NCBI GenBank assembly: GCA_963691815.1
Contig: OY829645.1
Coordinates: forward strand, 15,046,848-15,110,847
Length of the DNA: 64,000 nucleotides
Direction of reading: 5' to 3'
From: Echiichthys vipera
Taxonomy: Eukaryota > Chordata > Actinopteri > Perciformes > Trachinidae
The translations under genes were made by a program, and so were the position numbers. Position 1 is the stretch's first letter. Every line of letters starts with the position of its first letter. Below, one piece after another: positions 12,191 to 47,280 of the stretch. The notes under the pieces are model-generated. The model was not told the DNA's origin. It saw only the letters and a list, made by a program, of their open reading frames with translations, and searched no databases.

Positions 12191-12252
12191 TTAATGTGAA
12201 AATAACATCACAGCTATAGCTAACACCTCCCCTTCACTGTCTGTGTTTAGAC

Positions 12253-12254
<2 letters not shown>

Positions 12255-12323
<69 letters not shown>
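12255..12323 (+). repeat. (TG)n microsatellite
   Basis: About 34 uninterrupted TG units. Confidence 0.95.
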
Positions 12324-12327
<4 letters not shown>

Positions 12328-12369
12328 AGTTGGGCTGCAACTAGCAGTTGTTAACATTTTGGATTGATC

Positions 12370-12705
12370 TGTCATATTTCAAGATTCAAGAGGGCTTATT
12401 GTCAGTGCAGCCCTATAAACAGTACACCATGCGACGAGATAGCGTTTCCTTTCGACCTTGGTACTTCATAAAAACACAAGACAACATGCTACATATATAG
12501 ATATACTACACTATACACACACATAATAAGTAAATAGAAAAGTACAAAGCAGGACAGTAGACAACAGTGCAATGTACATCTATGTTCTAATCATTCTATC
12601 TAAAATAAATGGTCAAAAATGCCCAAAATGTTATGCTCAAAGTTTTGTCCAATCAATATTGATCCCTTTGGGATGACTCCCGCAAGGAAATTGAATCGTC
12701 AGTAG
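12370..12705 (-). mobile_element. LINE-type 3' relic, minus orientation
   Basis: Includes AAGATTCAAGAGGGCTTATTG, GCGACGAGATAGCGTTTCCTT-like text typical of a common fish repeat, and TTGATCCCTTTGGGATGACTC near the right end, the complement of the LINE end at 11.2 kb. No coding. Confidence 0.4.
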
Positions 12706-13499
12706 TCTGAAATCCAAAGATACTCACTTTTAGAAAAGAAGAAAAATGCAATTTTTGCTTGAAAAATGACTGACATTATCAATCGATAATAAAAATAGTC
12801 TGCTGGCTACCAAATATCCTCTGATGCTAGATCGGTACATTAGAGACTATTTAAACATGTGACAACAATAAGGCAGTTAAAGCTCAATTGATTCAGACAA
12901 GCTTATGCAGCCACAGGCACATTCACCAGAGTTGCCTGGCATTGCTGTTTTGGCAGGCATGTGTTGTGGTTAACTTCTTGCAATAGCTCTGGTTTGAAAG
13001 TCATTGTGTACATTTCCTCCAGACAATTAGCTCAGAAGGCCACTTCAAAAAGTGATGCATAATGACATGCGTTGCATTTCAGTATGGAACCACTTACTGG
13101 GATGTTTTTGTATTTATTTGTTCCTTTCATGAAAATGCCTATTCATTACATTGTACACAGTGATACATTGAATTCACAATTACAATACATTTAAACATTT
13201 ACATGAACAGAAAGGAGCAGATAAGAATAATACAATTCTTATATTTGTCTGCCACTTGGGATAAAACCAATATGGGATATAAATAATATAATGGACACTG
13301 GTTAAGCGTGCAGTGCGATCCTATTTTTTTTTTCACTGGACAACGTTACTAGTTTTCTTTGAAAATCACTATAGTCCGTGCCATGGAGCACCTACTATTG
13401 ATGCCTACACCTCCTCCTAAAATTATCTGCTTTTTCAAGAGGGTCAGATCTTGCTCAGTAATTTGCTTATTTCAAGAACAAAAAGCAGCAACAGGCTCA

Positions 13500-14110
13500 G
13501 TGAATAATAACAATAATACATTTTATTTCTAAGCACTCAAGGACACCGTACGTTTGTTAAAAACAGTGCAACACAAACAATAATAAGGCGGTTGATGTTG
13601 CGCAGGTGAAAATAAGCAGACCGAGTAATGTTATTGATACTAGAGTGAAAAGATAGAGTACTGTCGAGGATGACACCCAGACTCTTGACCTGTGGGGAGG
13701 GGGAGACGGTGGAATTGTTGATGGCTATTGGTTTTGGATAGTGTTGACTTTGACAAAACCGAGGTTCTCCTCATTGGTTCCCTGTTTAGTTTGAGAAAAT
13801 TGGAGGAGAACCAAGATTTTATGTCTAGGCAGTCAGCAAGGGATGAGGGTGGGTTTACTGGAGAGAGGTAGAGTCTGGTGTCATCCGCATAACAATGAAA
13901 ACTGATGTTGTACTTACGGAAGATATTGCAGAGGGGAAGAAGGTAAATGATGAAAAGGAGGGGCCCCAGGACAGAGCCCTGGAGCACGCCTCAAGAGACG
14001 GGAGAATGCTGGGATGTGAAGGATTTGAGTTGGATGAGTGCGGCTAGGATAGGTAGGATCGGCATAAGCTCATAGATTTTCCTCTGGGCTACTGGGGTTA
14101 ATTGCAGAGG
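13500..14110 (-). mobile_element. L2-type LINE reverse transcriptase fragment
   Basis: Minus-strand translation gives LQGSVLGPLLFIIYLLPL, then CYADDTRLYLS (catalytic YADD), CLDIKSWFSSNFLKLN and, after a frameshift, TVSPSPQVKSLGVILDSTLS. These are reverse transcriptase blocks of a fish L2/Maui-like LINE. The piece expected between LKLN and KSTLSKT is present but inverted at 13751-13781. Truncated at both ends; not functional. Confidence 0.85.
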
Positions 14111-15150
14111 GATGCTTGCTTTATCCACTTAAAAGCATGGGAAGCTGTTATTATAAAATAGAATGACTCCTTTTTAAACCTGAAATCCCAAGGAAATTAC
14201 CCAGAGAGAAAACTTTCACATCCAGTCCTATAACTGACACCACTTGATCTAATGCAGTAAGCTTTCGTGTGCTATCTGATTGTTATGAAAAGGCTGATTT
14301 GTTTATTTCACAAGAGCGAGAGCCGCATATCATTTTCATGTTTTATTGAGTATCTGAGAACTTTCTTTTGCATTTTGTACCTCATTGATTAGAGATGAGA
14401 ACTATAAGCAGCAGAGAGGCTTGATTTGTTAACTCAGCAGGATATGGGCATGTTTGATGATATATGATACTAACCAGGTGTGTTTCCCTGATATGCAAGG
14501 TGAATTTAATAACATGCTCTCAGTAGGTGTGCATTACATAATTAAATATTTGTTTGTTTGGCATTTCATAGAGGGACGGCCGATTTTTGTAAAAAAAAAA
14601 AGTGCATGTGGGTTCATCTGTTTAGACAATATTTATGTGTAATAAATGTGATCATTTCTAGCCAGGATTTGTGGGAGGAAGTAAACATTCAACTGTGCAC
14701 TAACTAACTAATGTGATGACTGAAGGGAGCACAGTTGCTCTTTATTGTATAATAGAACTTGTTGTCACCTACTAAAAGCCATCATAATAGAGAGAAGCTT
14801 TTCAAATATCTACCTCCTGGAGAAATGCAAAAACAGGGATGTGAAATGTCTAAGTCCACAAATGTCACATGTTTTCAACTCATGAGTTGGAGTAATATGC
14901 TCATCACATCAAGTGATTGCAGGCACTTGGAAACTGTAGTGTTTTATATTCAATACAGGTACAAATAAAGTGTCATTTTTAGTCATCTGCTTAAAGCAGC
15001 ACACTTTAAATTGGAATAGACTATTGGTAGAGGCTATGAGTCATAGCAGCATATTAGAAAATATCAGGATTAGCCAAAAGGACCATGCACTTATATTGAC
15101 AAGTGTCAGTCAAAGGTATTTGTGAATTTGTATTATCATTTCAAAAGGCT
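14110..15150. other. Intronic or intergenic DNA, nothing recognised
   Basis: Low-complexity T-rich and A-rich patches and short ORFs only. Confidence 0.3.
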
Positions 15151-15154
15151 TTGG

Positions 15155-15310
15155 TTATTCAATTAAATTCAATTTTATTTTATTTATAGTGCCAAATCAT
15201 AACAAAAGTTATCTCAGGACACTTTATAGACTAGGTATAGACCACACTCTATGACTTTTTATGATTTACATAGACCCAACAATTGATAGATTGATCATAT
15301 AAATGCAGGT
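15155..15310. mobile_element. Teleost dispersed repeat (CAATTTTATTTTATTTATAGTGCC)
   Basis: Contains AATTCAATTTTATTTTATTT, GTGCCAAATCATAACAA and TCTCAGGACACTTTATAGA, the phrases of a very common fish LINE/SINE tail. Confidence 0.55.
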
Positions 15311-16550
15311 ATACAACACATCTGAAACAAAATGTCAGATCAAGTCAAAGACAGGGATCTAGCTTATTACAGTAGGTTGACCTTTGCAATTGCTATAATG
15401 TGTTGCAACAGTCTATGCAGTTTTCAAGCAGGATACCGCTATCAGGATGTGGTACAGTATATTGTGCCTCCATTTTTAACCTCATTAAATATCATTCTAC
15501 CACTGTGTAATTTTGGGCAATGTCATCTAGTCCGTGGAAGTGTAATAAAGGAATGCATCCTTGCAGATATCACAGTTTCCCTAAGCTACTAGAAAGTTCT
15601 GAGTCTCTAGTGACCCAGAGGCTTCTCTGTTATCCTTTGGATCTGAACTTTGACGTGTGGTTGCTTTGCTGCTGGCATTGATAGAAATTAAAAGTGCTTG
15701 TTTCTGATGAAGGCAGTGAAGTACTACATTTTTCTGTGCTGCTGCTCATCCCAGCTCATACCTGACCTATTTATTTCCTCTTGGTGTGATCGACGCCTGA
15801 GAGTGATGCCTCAGAGACTGCTTTGATAGAGCAGTCTGGATTGAAGCGCGTTGCTGATCTGCAAGCTTTGCCAGAACTATTTAGCTGTGGTATTTATAGA
15901 TCAGAGGGAGAATCTTTCATTTCCTGCACCACTCTGTCTCTGTCCTTTTCGGTCTGCTTCTCCTGTGTTTATTTTGAGAGTTGTTAACAGTCGTGAAGCA
16001 ATCTGCACTTTACAGACTGGGGTCTTACAAAATTAAGCTAAGCATAAAAAGACCACAGTCTACTAGGGAAAGTCAATTGAAAGTGTTTTGTATCTTCACA
16101 GCATGAGCATTTGTGCTGGAATGGTATACACACGCTTAACACACTTAACCTGGATAGCAGCCAGCATCTCTTTGTGCTGGTTTACTCAGCTGTGGAAGGC
16201 AAGGTCCGTTTGAGTCAGATGGCTCAATTACGGCTACCCGGCCAATCTTGCCTCGGGATCAGAGGGTATCTCTGTCTTACACACTCTCACAAAGGCAGTG
16301 GCCTGCTTACTCTGTTTGGACAAGTCCCATCAGCCGTCATCATCCTCAGGGGATGACCCCAGCATCACCAAGGAAATGCTGTTTTGCAGAGCACAGGATG
16401 TGGAAGATGACTTTTCCAGTGTTATGAATCATAGGGCATGACAATGATAATTTAACCAGAACATCTATGAAGTTGTTGTCATCTAGTTAAGATTTGGATT
16501 ACTTTTAGCTCAGCATGACAACAGTGAACTTTTGTTTATAAATGACTCAT
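15310..16550. other. No feature recognised
   Basis: Several short plus-strand ORFs (for example 15332-15592, 16111-16356) without family features or splice support. Confidence 0.3.
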
Positions 16551-16839
16551 TTAGGGCTGCAGCTAACAATTTTTCATAGATTAATCTGGTAATAATTATT
16601 TTTTCAAAATATTTGTATTAAATGTCAGTATTACTGCCCTCAAGAGTCAACAGTATGTCCTCCAAAGTTTGTTTTGGGCATACTGGTTCCTTTTTTATGC
16701 ATAAAAATTTGGTTTGCTACAGAAAGAATGCATACATTGCAGTAATAACGGTCTTCCTCAGGGGCGAGCGTCGATTACTCCTGTTGTGATCTGACACTAT
16801 TCAGAAAATACAATAACATAAAATTAACCTGACTTTTAA

Positions 16840-16940
16840 GGGGGGCTGGGGGTGCCGTTGGGGGGAGGGAGGGTGGATGGGGTGCCGTGGGGGTGGGAGG
16901 TTCGGGGCACTCCCCTAATGTAATTGTAGGGGAAACACTG
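16840..16940. repeat. G-rich block joined to a hAT-like terminal sequence
   Basis: At least eight runs of three or more G lie between 16840 and 16906 on the plus strand. Then TTCGGGGCACTCCCC and AATTGTAGGGGAAACACTG follow; AGGGGAAACACTG is the same terminal motif as the right end of the hAT-like element at 56721-56733. No matching left end seen nearby. Confidence 0.55.
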
Positions 16941-18960
16941 GTCTGGCAGGCAGATCCTATATCTCCCTTGTGTGATTTTAAATAGGCACTCTTCACCAAA
17001 AAATAATTGAAGACAGACAAGCACATCCAATTAAAATATTCAGACCCTTAATAAGAAGAAATAAAGATTCAGAATCAGCTCATATTTCTGTAAAATTTGT
17101 TATTGAGTAGATTATATGCCACTGTCACTTGAAATTGTTTTGTTTTATTTCAGACTTTTCAGATGAATCATAATGAGTATGAAGCTGGTTTATTTTCAAG
17201 CAAACTCTTTAGAAAATATTTTGGGGTCTTTGAGTTCGGAATGTAAAAGAAAGGCTCAAATGGTGCCTAGATCATTTATTTTTATATTGCTCCCTAGAAT
17301 ACTTTGTTCGGTGTCAGTGTTCTTGAAATTGATAATGAGTTTGAATGCTCTTTAGAACCAAAGGTGGGGTTTATATGTTTTAAAGCCCCTTGCTGGACCA
17401 CCCCTTTAAGCCTCGCTTCACTGCAGCCGCTTGCTGGTTGTTCTAGTACCTGGTGGTCTTTGAGATGTTGAAGTCCATCATCAGCAGCTTAAACGGAGCC
17501 TCCCCTTTGCTCTATTTTTTCCGTCTTGTTTTAACCCCCCCTCTGCTGCACAGCGCTGCAAGTGTGAGACTCAAGGCTGCACCGCTAGCTAATCTATATG
17601 CTAATGAGAAGATAATAATCAATGAGGTTCATGCATGGTTGGCCCCAATCAATACCACATTGGACCAGCAAATGATTCAAATGTCTACATTTCATACTGC
17701 CAGACAGTTCGGTTGCGTGTTAATGTGTCTGGGCAGAGCATAAGTATGCCATTATCCTGTGGTTTTATCTACCCTATTTCACATAAATGAATTATCTTGT
17801 CATTAAAGAGAGGTTTGAATTCAGCTGCAAAGCTATATCATTTCAGTTTAAGGAGGCAATCACAATTTTCTTCTTATTGTTTTGCTTTTATTGCCATGAA
17901 TGCTATATAAATAGGTGGTTTGATGCTTTCCTGCAGCAATTTGGCTAGCCCCTCATTGATTCAGCTGTATATCATTAGTTTAGTTTGGGCTTAAATGGGG
18001 CCAATTTAACAGAATTAAGGTAAGTTTGGTTTAAGATTTTGTCTACTGGTACCTCATGTTATGGGCAGTTACTGGGTAATAGACGACTTGATGGATCACA
18101 GTTCTTTTGTTTATATATGTATTACTCCCTTGCCTCTGTCTTGTCTTAAAATTGATTATGATTACTGTCCTGCTCACAAGATGATAGGTTTTATGTTCAG
18201 TCTGGCCATAATTTACTGCTTTTAGCCGACTGTTATGATACAAAATTGGCCCACTTAGTGCTGCGGAAATGGTACTTCCTATAAATTGTTTAAAACCTAT
18301 CCTGTAGACTTTCAAATTTGGGGCACTGAAATGGAAATTGAGCCTTCAGTTGTCAGCTGTCCAGACGTAGGCTAAAGAAAAATAGTGTGCTAATGAAATT
18401 TTACCTTGGATTTTACTTGGAAAAAAAAGAGATAGGTGATTATTACAGTCCACCTTATGTTGGAGGGTCTATGCATCCTAAAAAAAATCTTTATTCAGGC
18501 ATCAGCAGAGGGGGAGGGGAAAGACGGAGTAAAATCATTACCATCATCTTCATTAGAGAGGATTCTGCTGCCCAATCAGCACGCTGCTCTGCACGGGGAT
18601 TCCGTAGGCACCCCGTTGGCTGTCGCTAGGATACCACATAATCAGGAGGCAGGCCGTGGCCTGGTTGGTGGAGTGGGGTGTTGATGCTGGGACGACAAGC
18701 TTGCTGTGTGTTGGGGGTAGACGAGAGGTGCTGGGGGTTTGGATACAGCACAGAAACACACTCATACACGATCATTCATTCACTCAGTCAGTCAGCCAAC
18801 CAGCCAGCCAGCCACTCAGTTAGGCAGACAAAGAGGAGCAGCATCCTGCAGGAGGACAGCACGCTCCCGGGGGATGGGGCATCATACCCCTGCATCGCGT
18901 TGGGGGGGGCGGAGGAGGTAGGAGCACCAGGGTTAGGGGGCTTTGTCTCAGCAGCAGAGT
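16941..18960. other. Presumed phc2 intron 1, no exon recognised
   Basis: Mixed sequence. A short CAGC/CAGT-rich run lies at 18785-18815. The ORF at 18678-19181 is driven by the CA repeat and is not a gene. Confidence 0.3.
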
Positions 18961-18964
18961 ACCC

Positions 18965-18966
<2 letters not shown>

Positions 18967-19053
<87 letters not shown>
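18967..19053 (+). repeat. (AC)n microsatellite
   Basis: About 43 AC units, followed by interrupted ACATAC units to about 19075. Confidence 0.95.
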
Positions 19054-19063
<10 letters not shown>

Positions 19064-20537
19064 TACACAAGCATACATTTCTCTGCGATCACACATCGAT
19101 CGATTTGTGCAGCGTTCTAGTGGTATTTTGAATGTGGGTCATCAGAGTTTTCCTTTATGCTGGTGGATAGATGGACACTGATCGAGGCTCCTGCACTTCC
19201 TGATCTAAGCTCTGTAGAGACAGCCAGTCTGTCTGACAGTCTCTTAACAGCTCTCATCTTCCTGCAGGATATGCAGATCCTCTAGACACAAATCTGACCG
19301 TTAGTTCTTTCGGTCTTGTAATGCCAGCCTGAGTAGATACTATATGTTCTCTTGTGAGTAGTGCAAAGTGCTCAGATATTGATATGGTGTTGAGCGGCTG
19401 TTTGCAAAGTATTGCATGCCGCCGATATGACATGCTCTCAAACACATAGGGCTTTGCCACTTTTCATGGCTACCAGGTTTTTCCCAAAACCAGCTCAAAG
19501 CTTGATTGTAAATGTGGAAGTGGGGTGAAGGATTCGAGTGGAGGGGGTGTTCTCCATTGCACCCCTTCACTGATGGATGAGTGACTCCTCTCAGAAGGAC
19601 AGGGAATGAAGGCATTATTACCAGAGGGGATTCCCTCCCCTCACATGAGGAGGCAATGGGAAGCAGACTCTGAGATGTAGGCTAATGACAGCATACATGC
19701 AGACAGGCTTTGGCAGCAGTGCTGCTTTGTTTACAACCAGATAGCCAGACTAGATTTCAGCTTTCATGTAGTTCAAGAAAATGTTTAAATCCACAGCAGA
19801 CACAGCTGAATGCAAACCCATGGTCCCTTTGTTTTGGGGAAGTTACATGTAGTTTAATATCTTTACTGAACCGTTGAATCTCTGTTATTATTATCATTAT
19901 ATTTTATTTAAAGCATTTCAACATTCTTGTGTCAACAAGATTTTCTCTGTTTTGCTTGTTTTAATTGAAACATGTAGGATATACCGTATAATTGAATACA
20001 CTAAATGCCTAATTCCTGATAAAATGCCTAAAGTTTACATTTGAATCACATACAGTTCTCATTCAGTTTAATATTTTGTTTGCTCAAATATTTAGGGCTA
20101 TATAGGGCTGCAATCCTGCATAAATATATCCTATCTCTCGAAATGGCAAAAGCTCCATTTAAAGGAATAGCATATTTTTTTGTAAGATTGCAGTTAGTCT
20201 TCACCTCTGCTTTGTAGTATTAACTAGGCTATAGAGCTGTGCTTTGGCCCTTAATCCGCTCAAAAGAAAATTGAGTAGAAAATGGCTTAAGAATTGTAGC
20301 ATGGCGGCAGCATTACTCCTTATTTAATTACTTCCATCTCACCCTCTTTCCCTTCCAACCCATTAAAAAAAACCTCAACCTGCTCACTCAACCTTCACCC
20401 CTCACTTGCTCGTGTTCTCCTCCAGCCGCCACCCCCATAACTTAATAGTCACACCTCTAACCTCAGGGCTAGAAATTCCATCCTCCCCGTTTCGGCCTCT
20501 CTTTTCAGCTGTTACATCAGCTGTCATGCTGCTTGAA

Positions 20538-20554
20538 CCCCCCCCCCCCCCCCC

Positions 20555-20589
<35 letters not shown>

Positions 20590-20590
20590 G

Positions 20591-20634
<44 letters not shown>
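20538..20634 (+). repeat. Compound microsatellite C-run / CAGA / AC
   Basis: A run of about 17 C, then about nine CAGA units, then about 22 AC units, abutting each other. Confidence 0.95.
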
Positions 20635-20639
<5 letters not shown>

Positions 20640-20641
<2 letters not shown>

Positions 20642-22560
20642 CTCATTAATCTCACCCCGTCCTAGTCTACACCAGCATCTCAAAGGCTCCTGAACTTTCT
20701 TAACAAAACTTCTTCTTTGCCTCCACCAAGGAAGGATCCTTTCTTACCTCGTCATCCTCTTCGCATCTTATCACCTGTCATGCTGAAGCCCCATCCCTCT
20801 CATCCGTCAGGAGAGCTCTGAACCTTTTCCTCCTGTGCTAATGGATAGCAGAGCACCAGGGGACCAACCTTAAAAAGGCTTTTATGGAAGGGTCCTAAAT
20901 CATTTGTTCTTTTTTCCGCCATGCTCTTGACTGACGAGAAGAAATGGAAGTCCGAGATACTGCATGTTTTATAGACTTTTCTTTGACACAGTACGTTTGT
21001 ATAAGTAATTGTCAGAGCAATAATTAGGCCTATACATGTAGTAAAGTCAATGACATGCTGTTGGTATCATGGTTTGGGGCGTTTGATGGGATTGTGTGTG
21101 AGGGCGTTTTAGTCATTACAACAGCCTCTGCTGCCTCCCCAATTAACTTGCACTAAATGTGTGTTCTTGTGTATGTGAAACGCTCCTATGTTGAAGATGT
21201 ATTTTAGGGAGGCCCTTAATGTTAGCCAGCCAGTCTGCCTTTCATGCTTAATTCACTGGATTTCATTAGCTTCCCAAATGCATTTTTGTGTGCTCCTCTA
21301 ACCAGCTTTGTTGTGCCATGCCTCACTTTATTGTGTTTGGAGATTTAAGTTAGATATGTGTAGCCTAGTGTTGCAGAAACTGAGCTCCTGCCTGTAACAA
21401 TGTGGGGGTAGTTTATTTGAACAGACATATACATTTACATTTGATATTCTTGTTATGACTTCAAAAGAATCATTAATTTCCCAGCTGGCGCTCGACCTGC
21501 TGCAGATTGGTGTAATGCAGAACTTTTGCTGTACTATTTACTACAGATCATTCTTTGGAAATAGCATAGGGGATTTAAGCAAGGCGAGTAGACTTATCCT
21601 TGCAGGCAGTATTAAGATGTATTTCCAGGGCTTGTGAATTCCTATCATTTTAGTGTAACAGGAGTTGCTATCATCATATATGATGATAAACTGAATATCT
21701 ATGGAGTTTTGTCGGTCAACTCAATCAACCAGCTAAGCTAAACAGGTCATCTTGAGCAATGAGAAATGTAGGGCTGATGTCTTCTGGTTGGTTGGTCGAC
21801 CTACTCTTATCCGACCGCATTCCGCTTTGGTGGTGTGTTCATAGAAGCATTTTATCCCAACTGAAAATGCCAGACACACTGATGAAAACACTCTAAGCAG
21901 AAACCACCAGAGTGCTTTGTAGGACCAGCATATTTTTCAGCCGAGATCCCTTGATCCCGCAAGTCTTGCGTGATTTTGTGATATTGCCAGACTCCCGCTG
22001 CCGTGATGTGAAATATCGCAGATGTAAAAATGTGGGCACAAGGTAGAATACTTGCTCTGGATGAAGGGAATGCTCAGGCAGGGGGAACTGACAGATATAA
22101 AGATGTATACAATCCAGCAGTATTTATTTTTTCTTCATTATTGTTCAGCACTTGTACATGTAGTACATGGTTGGTCTTTGTTGTAGCCTATTTGTCCTGC
22201 CCCTCCTTCACTGTGATTAGACAGCTGGGTAAAATCATCAGTGCAGTGTTTTAAATGGAATTGCTCACCGCAGAATAGAAGGCCAGCGCTTCATCACGCT
22301 GCTGTTGTTTGTAGCAGAGTGTAAATACACAGTGCTCACATTGCAAAGAATATAAAAAACACACACTGCCCTCAGCACAAAACACTTTAGTGGACATACA
22401 ACTCTACCAGATAGAGTACTCTCAGTGCACTGTGGACGATTTGGTAAATCCAGGGATAACATGCAGATTTTCCCCCCATTGACCAATCCATTGAAGAGTA
22501 GCTACAGTTTCAGTGGACCAAGGTTTTCTATGGTTGACTAACAGCCCTAGAGAAGTGGTA
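20640..22560. other. Presumed phc2 intron 1, possible conserved non-coding DNA
   Basis: No exon seen. The stretch about 20880-21340 is repeat-free and rich in ATTA/TAAT core motifs (for example CAATTAACTTG, GCTTAATTCACTGG), which resembles conserved non-coding sequence, but conservation cannot be judged here. Confidence 0.25.
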
Positions 22561-22897
22561 ATTTTTTCACTATTTTCTGACATCTTATAGCCACAAAAAG
22601 TGTAGTCTGCAGATTAATTGATTATAAAAATAAATGTTAGTTGCAGCCTTGTAAATGTTTTATCTCTTGACTTGCTTACACTTACTTCCCTTATGATTTA
22701 TTTATCAGATCAAATCTTCCTTGACATTTTATGTGTTGCTGTTATCACATTTCCTTGCAGTTGAGCTGCTCATGTACATGTGTAGTTTAGCTTCTGCTAC
22801 TGAGTCCAGTTGTTTACCCTGTCTCTTTTTCCTCCTCAGGCACAGGAGAGCAATTCAGAAGAGCCGGGGGTCAAAGGTGAGAAGAGCAGAGGGCACC

Positions 22898-44429
<21,532 letters not shown>

Positions 44430-46340
44430 CAGGAAAGCTTGTTTGTGTGTGCACTGATGTTAGTGTGTCTATTTTTGTTTGTGTTTTATGTTTGAGAGCA
44501 AAGCAGTGTAAACTTTGGCAAAGATGTCGTTGTGACGACAACACAGACTGGCTGCACTATGACCTCACCTTCTCCCCACTACTGGACTGGTTCCTTTTGA
44601 ATCTCACTTTAGCTGGCTCTCGTTTTCACCTGCATCTTCTCAATGACCGTGTAAACTTTGTCATTGGCGGAGCTGATGGTGGTTATATTAGAGCTGCAGC
44701 TCGAGCACTGGAAGTCTCTGTTTACATGCACTCACAAGAGTTTAAATCAGTAGCCACAGTGAGAACTGTGCCATATTCCAAAATGGAAATTCTCACATTG
44801 AAATTGCGATTTACACAAGGTATGTTAACGCCAGGTGTTAATTCATGCAGAACAGGTTGTATTTAGACTGCTGAAAGCCTCTAGACCTGATTTGGTTGTG
44901 GTCTTGTCTTGCATTGTTTAGTTACTCGCCAGATGCCATCCATACTGTCTTTTTACCAATGCCAGTTATGCTTTTATTAGGGTGTCATGGTGGGGGTTTA
45001 TGATGGCTCCTCGGAAAAACACCCAACAAGTTGAAAAATCAACTAGTTAAGCAGCTCATAAGGATTCAACAAATCTCTATTTACTTTGCAAAGCGAAAAG
45101 AAGTAGAGCCTATACAGCAGCATTGTTTCCCTTGACCTGAGACATTCCTTGTTCCTATTTTGCATATTAAGATCATAGTGAGGGCAGAGCTTTGTTAACA
45201 AGAACGCTTATTAATACCAGGCATAGATGCAAAGGTCTTCATGAAATGTTATTATCCAGATAACACATCTAGATTCAGATTCCATGATAATAGCATGCAC
45301 GTCGAAATGGGATTCAGGCATAGAAAAAAAACTCTTGAAGTTTTAAAGGAAAAATGGTGAAGAAAATATGGAAGGTTGAAAGAACAAGTCTTGCCAAAGT
45401 GCACAACCTGCTCAGTTGTCCCCGGGTTGGGTCATATTGCAACACAGTCAAAACTCAGTTAAGGCAATGAGACAAATGTGAGTGTAGTCTGAATTAATAA
45501 TTACTATTATTATATTAGAGGTGTTTTTTTGTACAGTTTTGTCAGTGTTTGAATGAAGGAGAGCCATTTCTCTTTGTATGTGTGGCTGGGAACAGAAAAT
45601 TGCATTCATTAATTTTCTCATTTTTATTCAGTAGATGCTCCTTTGCCTTTTCTCACACAAAGACTCACAGCTCTTGAATACAAAGCTTGAATGCAGAGAA
45701 ACCATTTACGCAGTTTCTCTTGTGACATTGATCTCCCTTTCATGAGGAACCCAGTTTTTCTCCTGTAGATTTAAACTGCTTATAAATGATTTTTTTTGTC
45801 CCTTTTTCAAAATGATTTACCAAAATAGGATATTGATTTCTTGGCTCAGTTTCATAGGAGAACACTAATTTATCTGAGAAACAATGCAGGTCTGCTGCTC
45901 TCTTCACACAGCCCGACTTTTGGCACTAATGCTCCTTTTTGGTTTGCTATAATGTTATGAGACATTCCACCTAAAGTTGGAAGGAGAGTGGTATTTGTGC
46001 AGCAATGCACGTTTATATGTACATAGCAGCTAGATTGAGAAGAAAGACTGAAACTAAGTGTGAAACTGTCATCTTTTAAGTTATCGTTATTTTTAAACAG
46101 AGGTTTAATGGTGTTCAGTATTTTTGAGATATGCAAATGTATAAAAGTTCATGGCCCAGGAGTTGTTTTCTAATGTCTTTTTTTTTTTTTTTTAATGAAA
46201 TATGTTCAAATCTATTTGTGTTTTGTGGCTGTGGTGGAAGGTCGACCTTTTTAGATAACGCTTTGTCCAATGCTTGTATTTATCAAAACGGTTTGTTACA
46301 CAACATTTTGCAATTATAAATAATTTGCAATACAGTTATG
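44430..46340 (+). other. phc2: Probable phc2 3' UTR
   Basis: No canonical AATAAA was seen for 1.9 kb after the stop. A TATAAA variant near 46315 is followed about 35 bases later by a GT-rich run (TTTGTTTGTGTGTCTGTTTG), a plausible cleavage site around 46340. A 139-codon ORF at 44447-44866 lies inside and looks like chance. The end point is uncertain. Confidence 0.4.
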
Positions 46341-47280
46341 TCTTGGACCATTTTGTTTGTGTGTCTGTTTGAAAGACAAAGAAAGCCAATCCTAATCTAA
46401 AGTTTCTCTGTGCCTTCTAGAGAATCAGAAATACTTAAATAATCCCAGAGGGAAATTGTTTATTGTTTATTTCTTGTTTAGGCACTAAAAGCTCCTGGTT
46501 TGTAAGAAAATATTCAAAAACTCAAACATAATCTCTTTAAAATAATATGAAAAAAGAGCAAAATGGCTCATTTGTTTATAAAAAAAACCCATGGATTTAA
46601 ATTTTTGTGTCTGAGAAATTGATGTTTTCTTTATTGAATATTGGTCAACTATTCTACATGTAGATGCAGGGAATTTCCAAATCAATAATCACCAAATAAG
46701 ATCGTCTTTATAAATCCCATGTAGGAAAAAATATTACAGAAGCAAAACAAAGTAGAAATCAATCAGTTGAAGATGAATGAAACAAAAAGAAAATGAATAC
46801 ATACAGTAATTACAATTAATTCACCAATTTACAAACCAAACCATGTACAAATCATCTGACAGTTTCTTTAAAGAGGGTATGTCTTCAACATTTAGTTATT
46901 TTCAGATATTTTAGAGGGTGCTTTAAATGATGCATGGTTTATTGTGGATCCCCATTAGTCGTCACGGCAGTGAAGACTATTCTTCCTGCAGTCCAACACA
47001 AGACATACATCTACAGATATTATAAAGCACCATACATATTGTTATATCAGAACACGGATAACATAGTTGCATTTATAACGCAGACACAGCAGCATATTTA
47101 TTTTATAAAACAACAAACAGTGACATTATATAAAATAAATAACAAAGAAAAGAGAAAAAACAGGCCAATAAAAAGCAGGTAACGTTATAGGTAAAAGCAA
47201 AATAAATAGTATCTAGAAAAGTGTAAAGCTGTGTTATACATTAGTATTGCTTGTGTAGTTCCTATCTATTCCTTCCTATT
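46341..47280. other. phc2-tcp11 intergenic stretch
   Basis: AT-rich. AAATAATCCCAGAGGGAAATT (46435-46455) resembles the GATCCC...GGAAATT LINE-end core also seen at 9.96, 11.2 and 12.7 kb. No gene recognised. Confidence 0.35.

Noticed and set aside
18678..19181. 167-codon ORF with a His-Thr run
   Set aside because: Driven by the AC microsatellite; no splice sites or family motifs.
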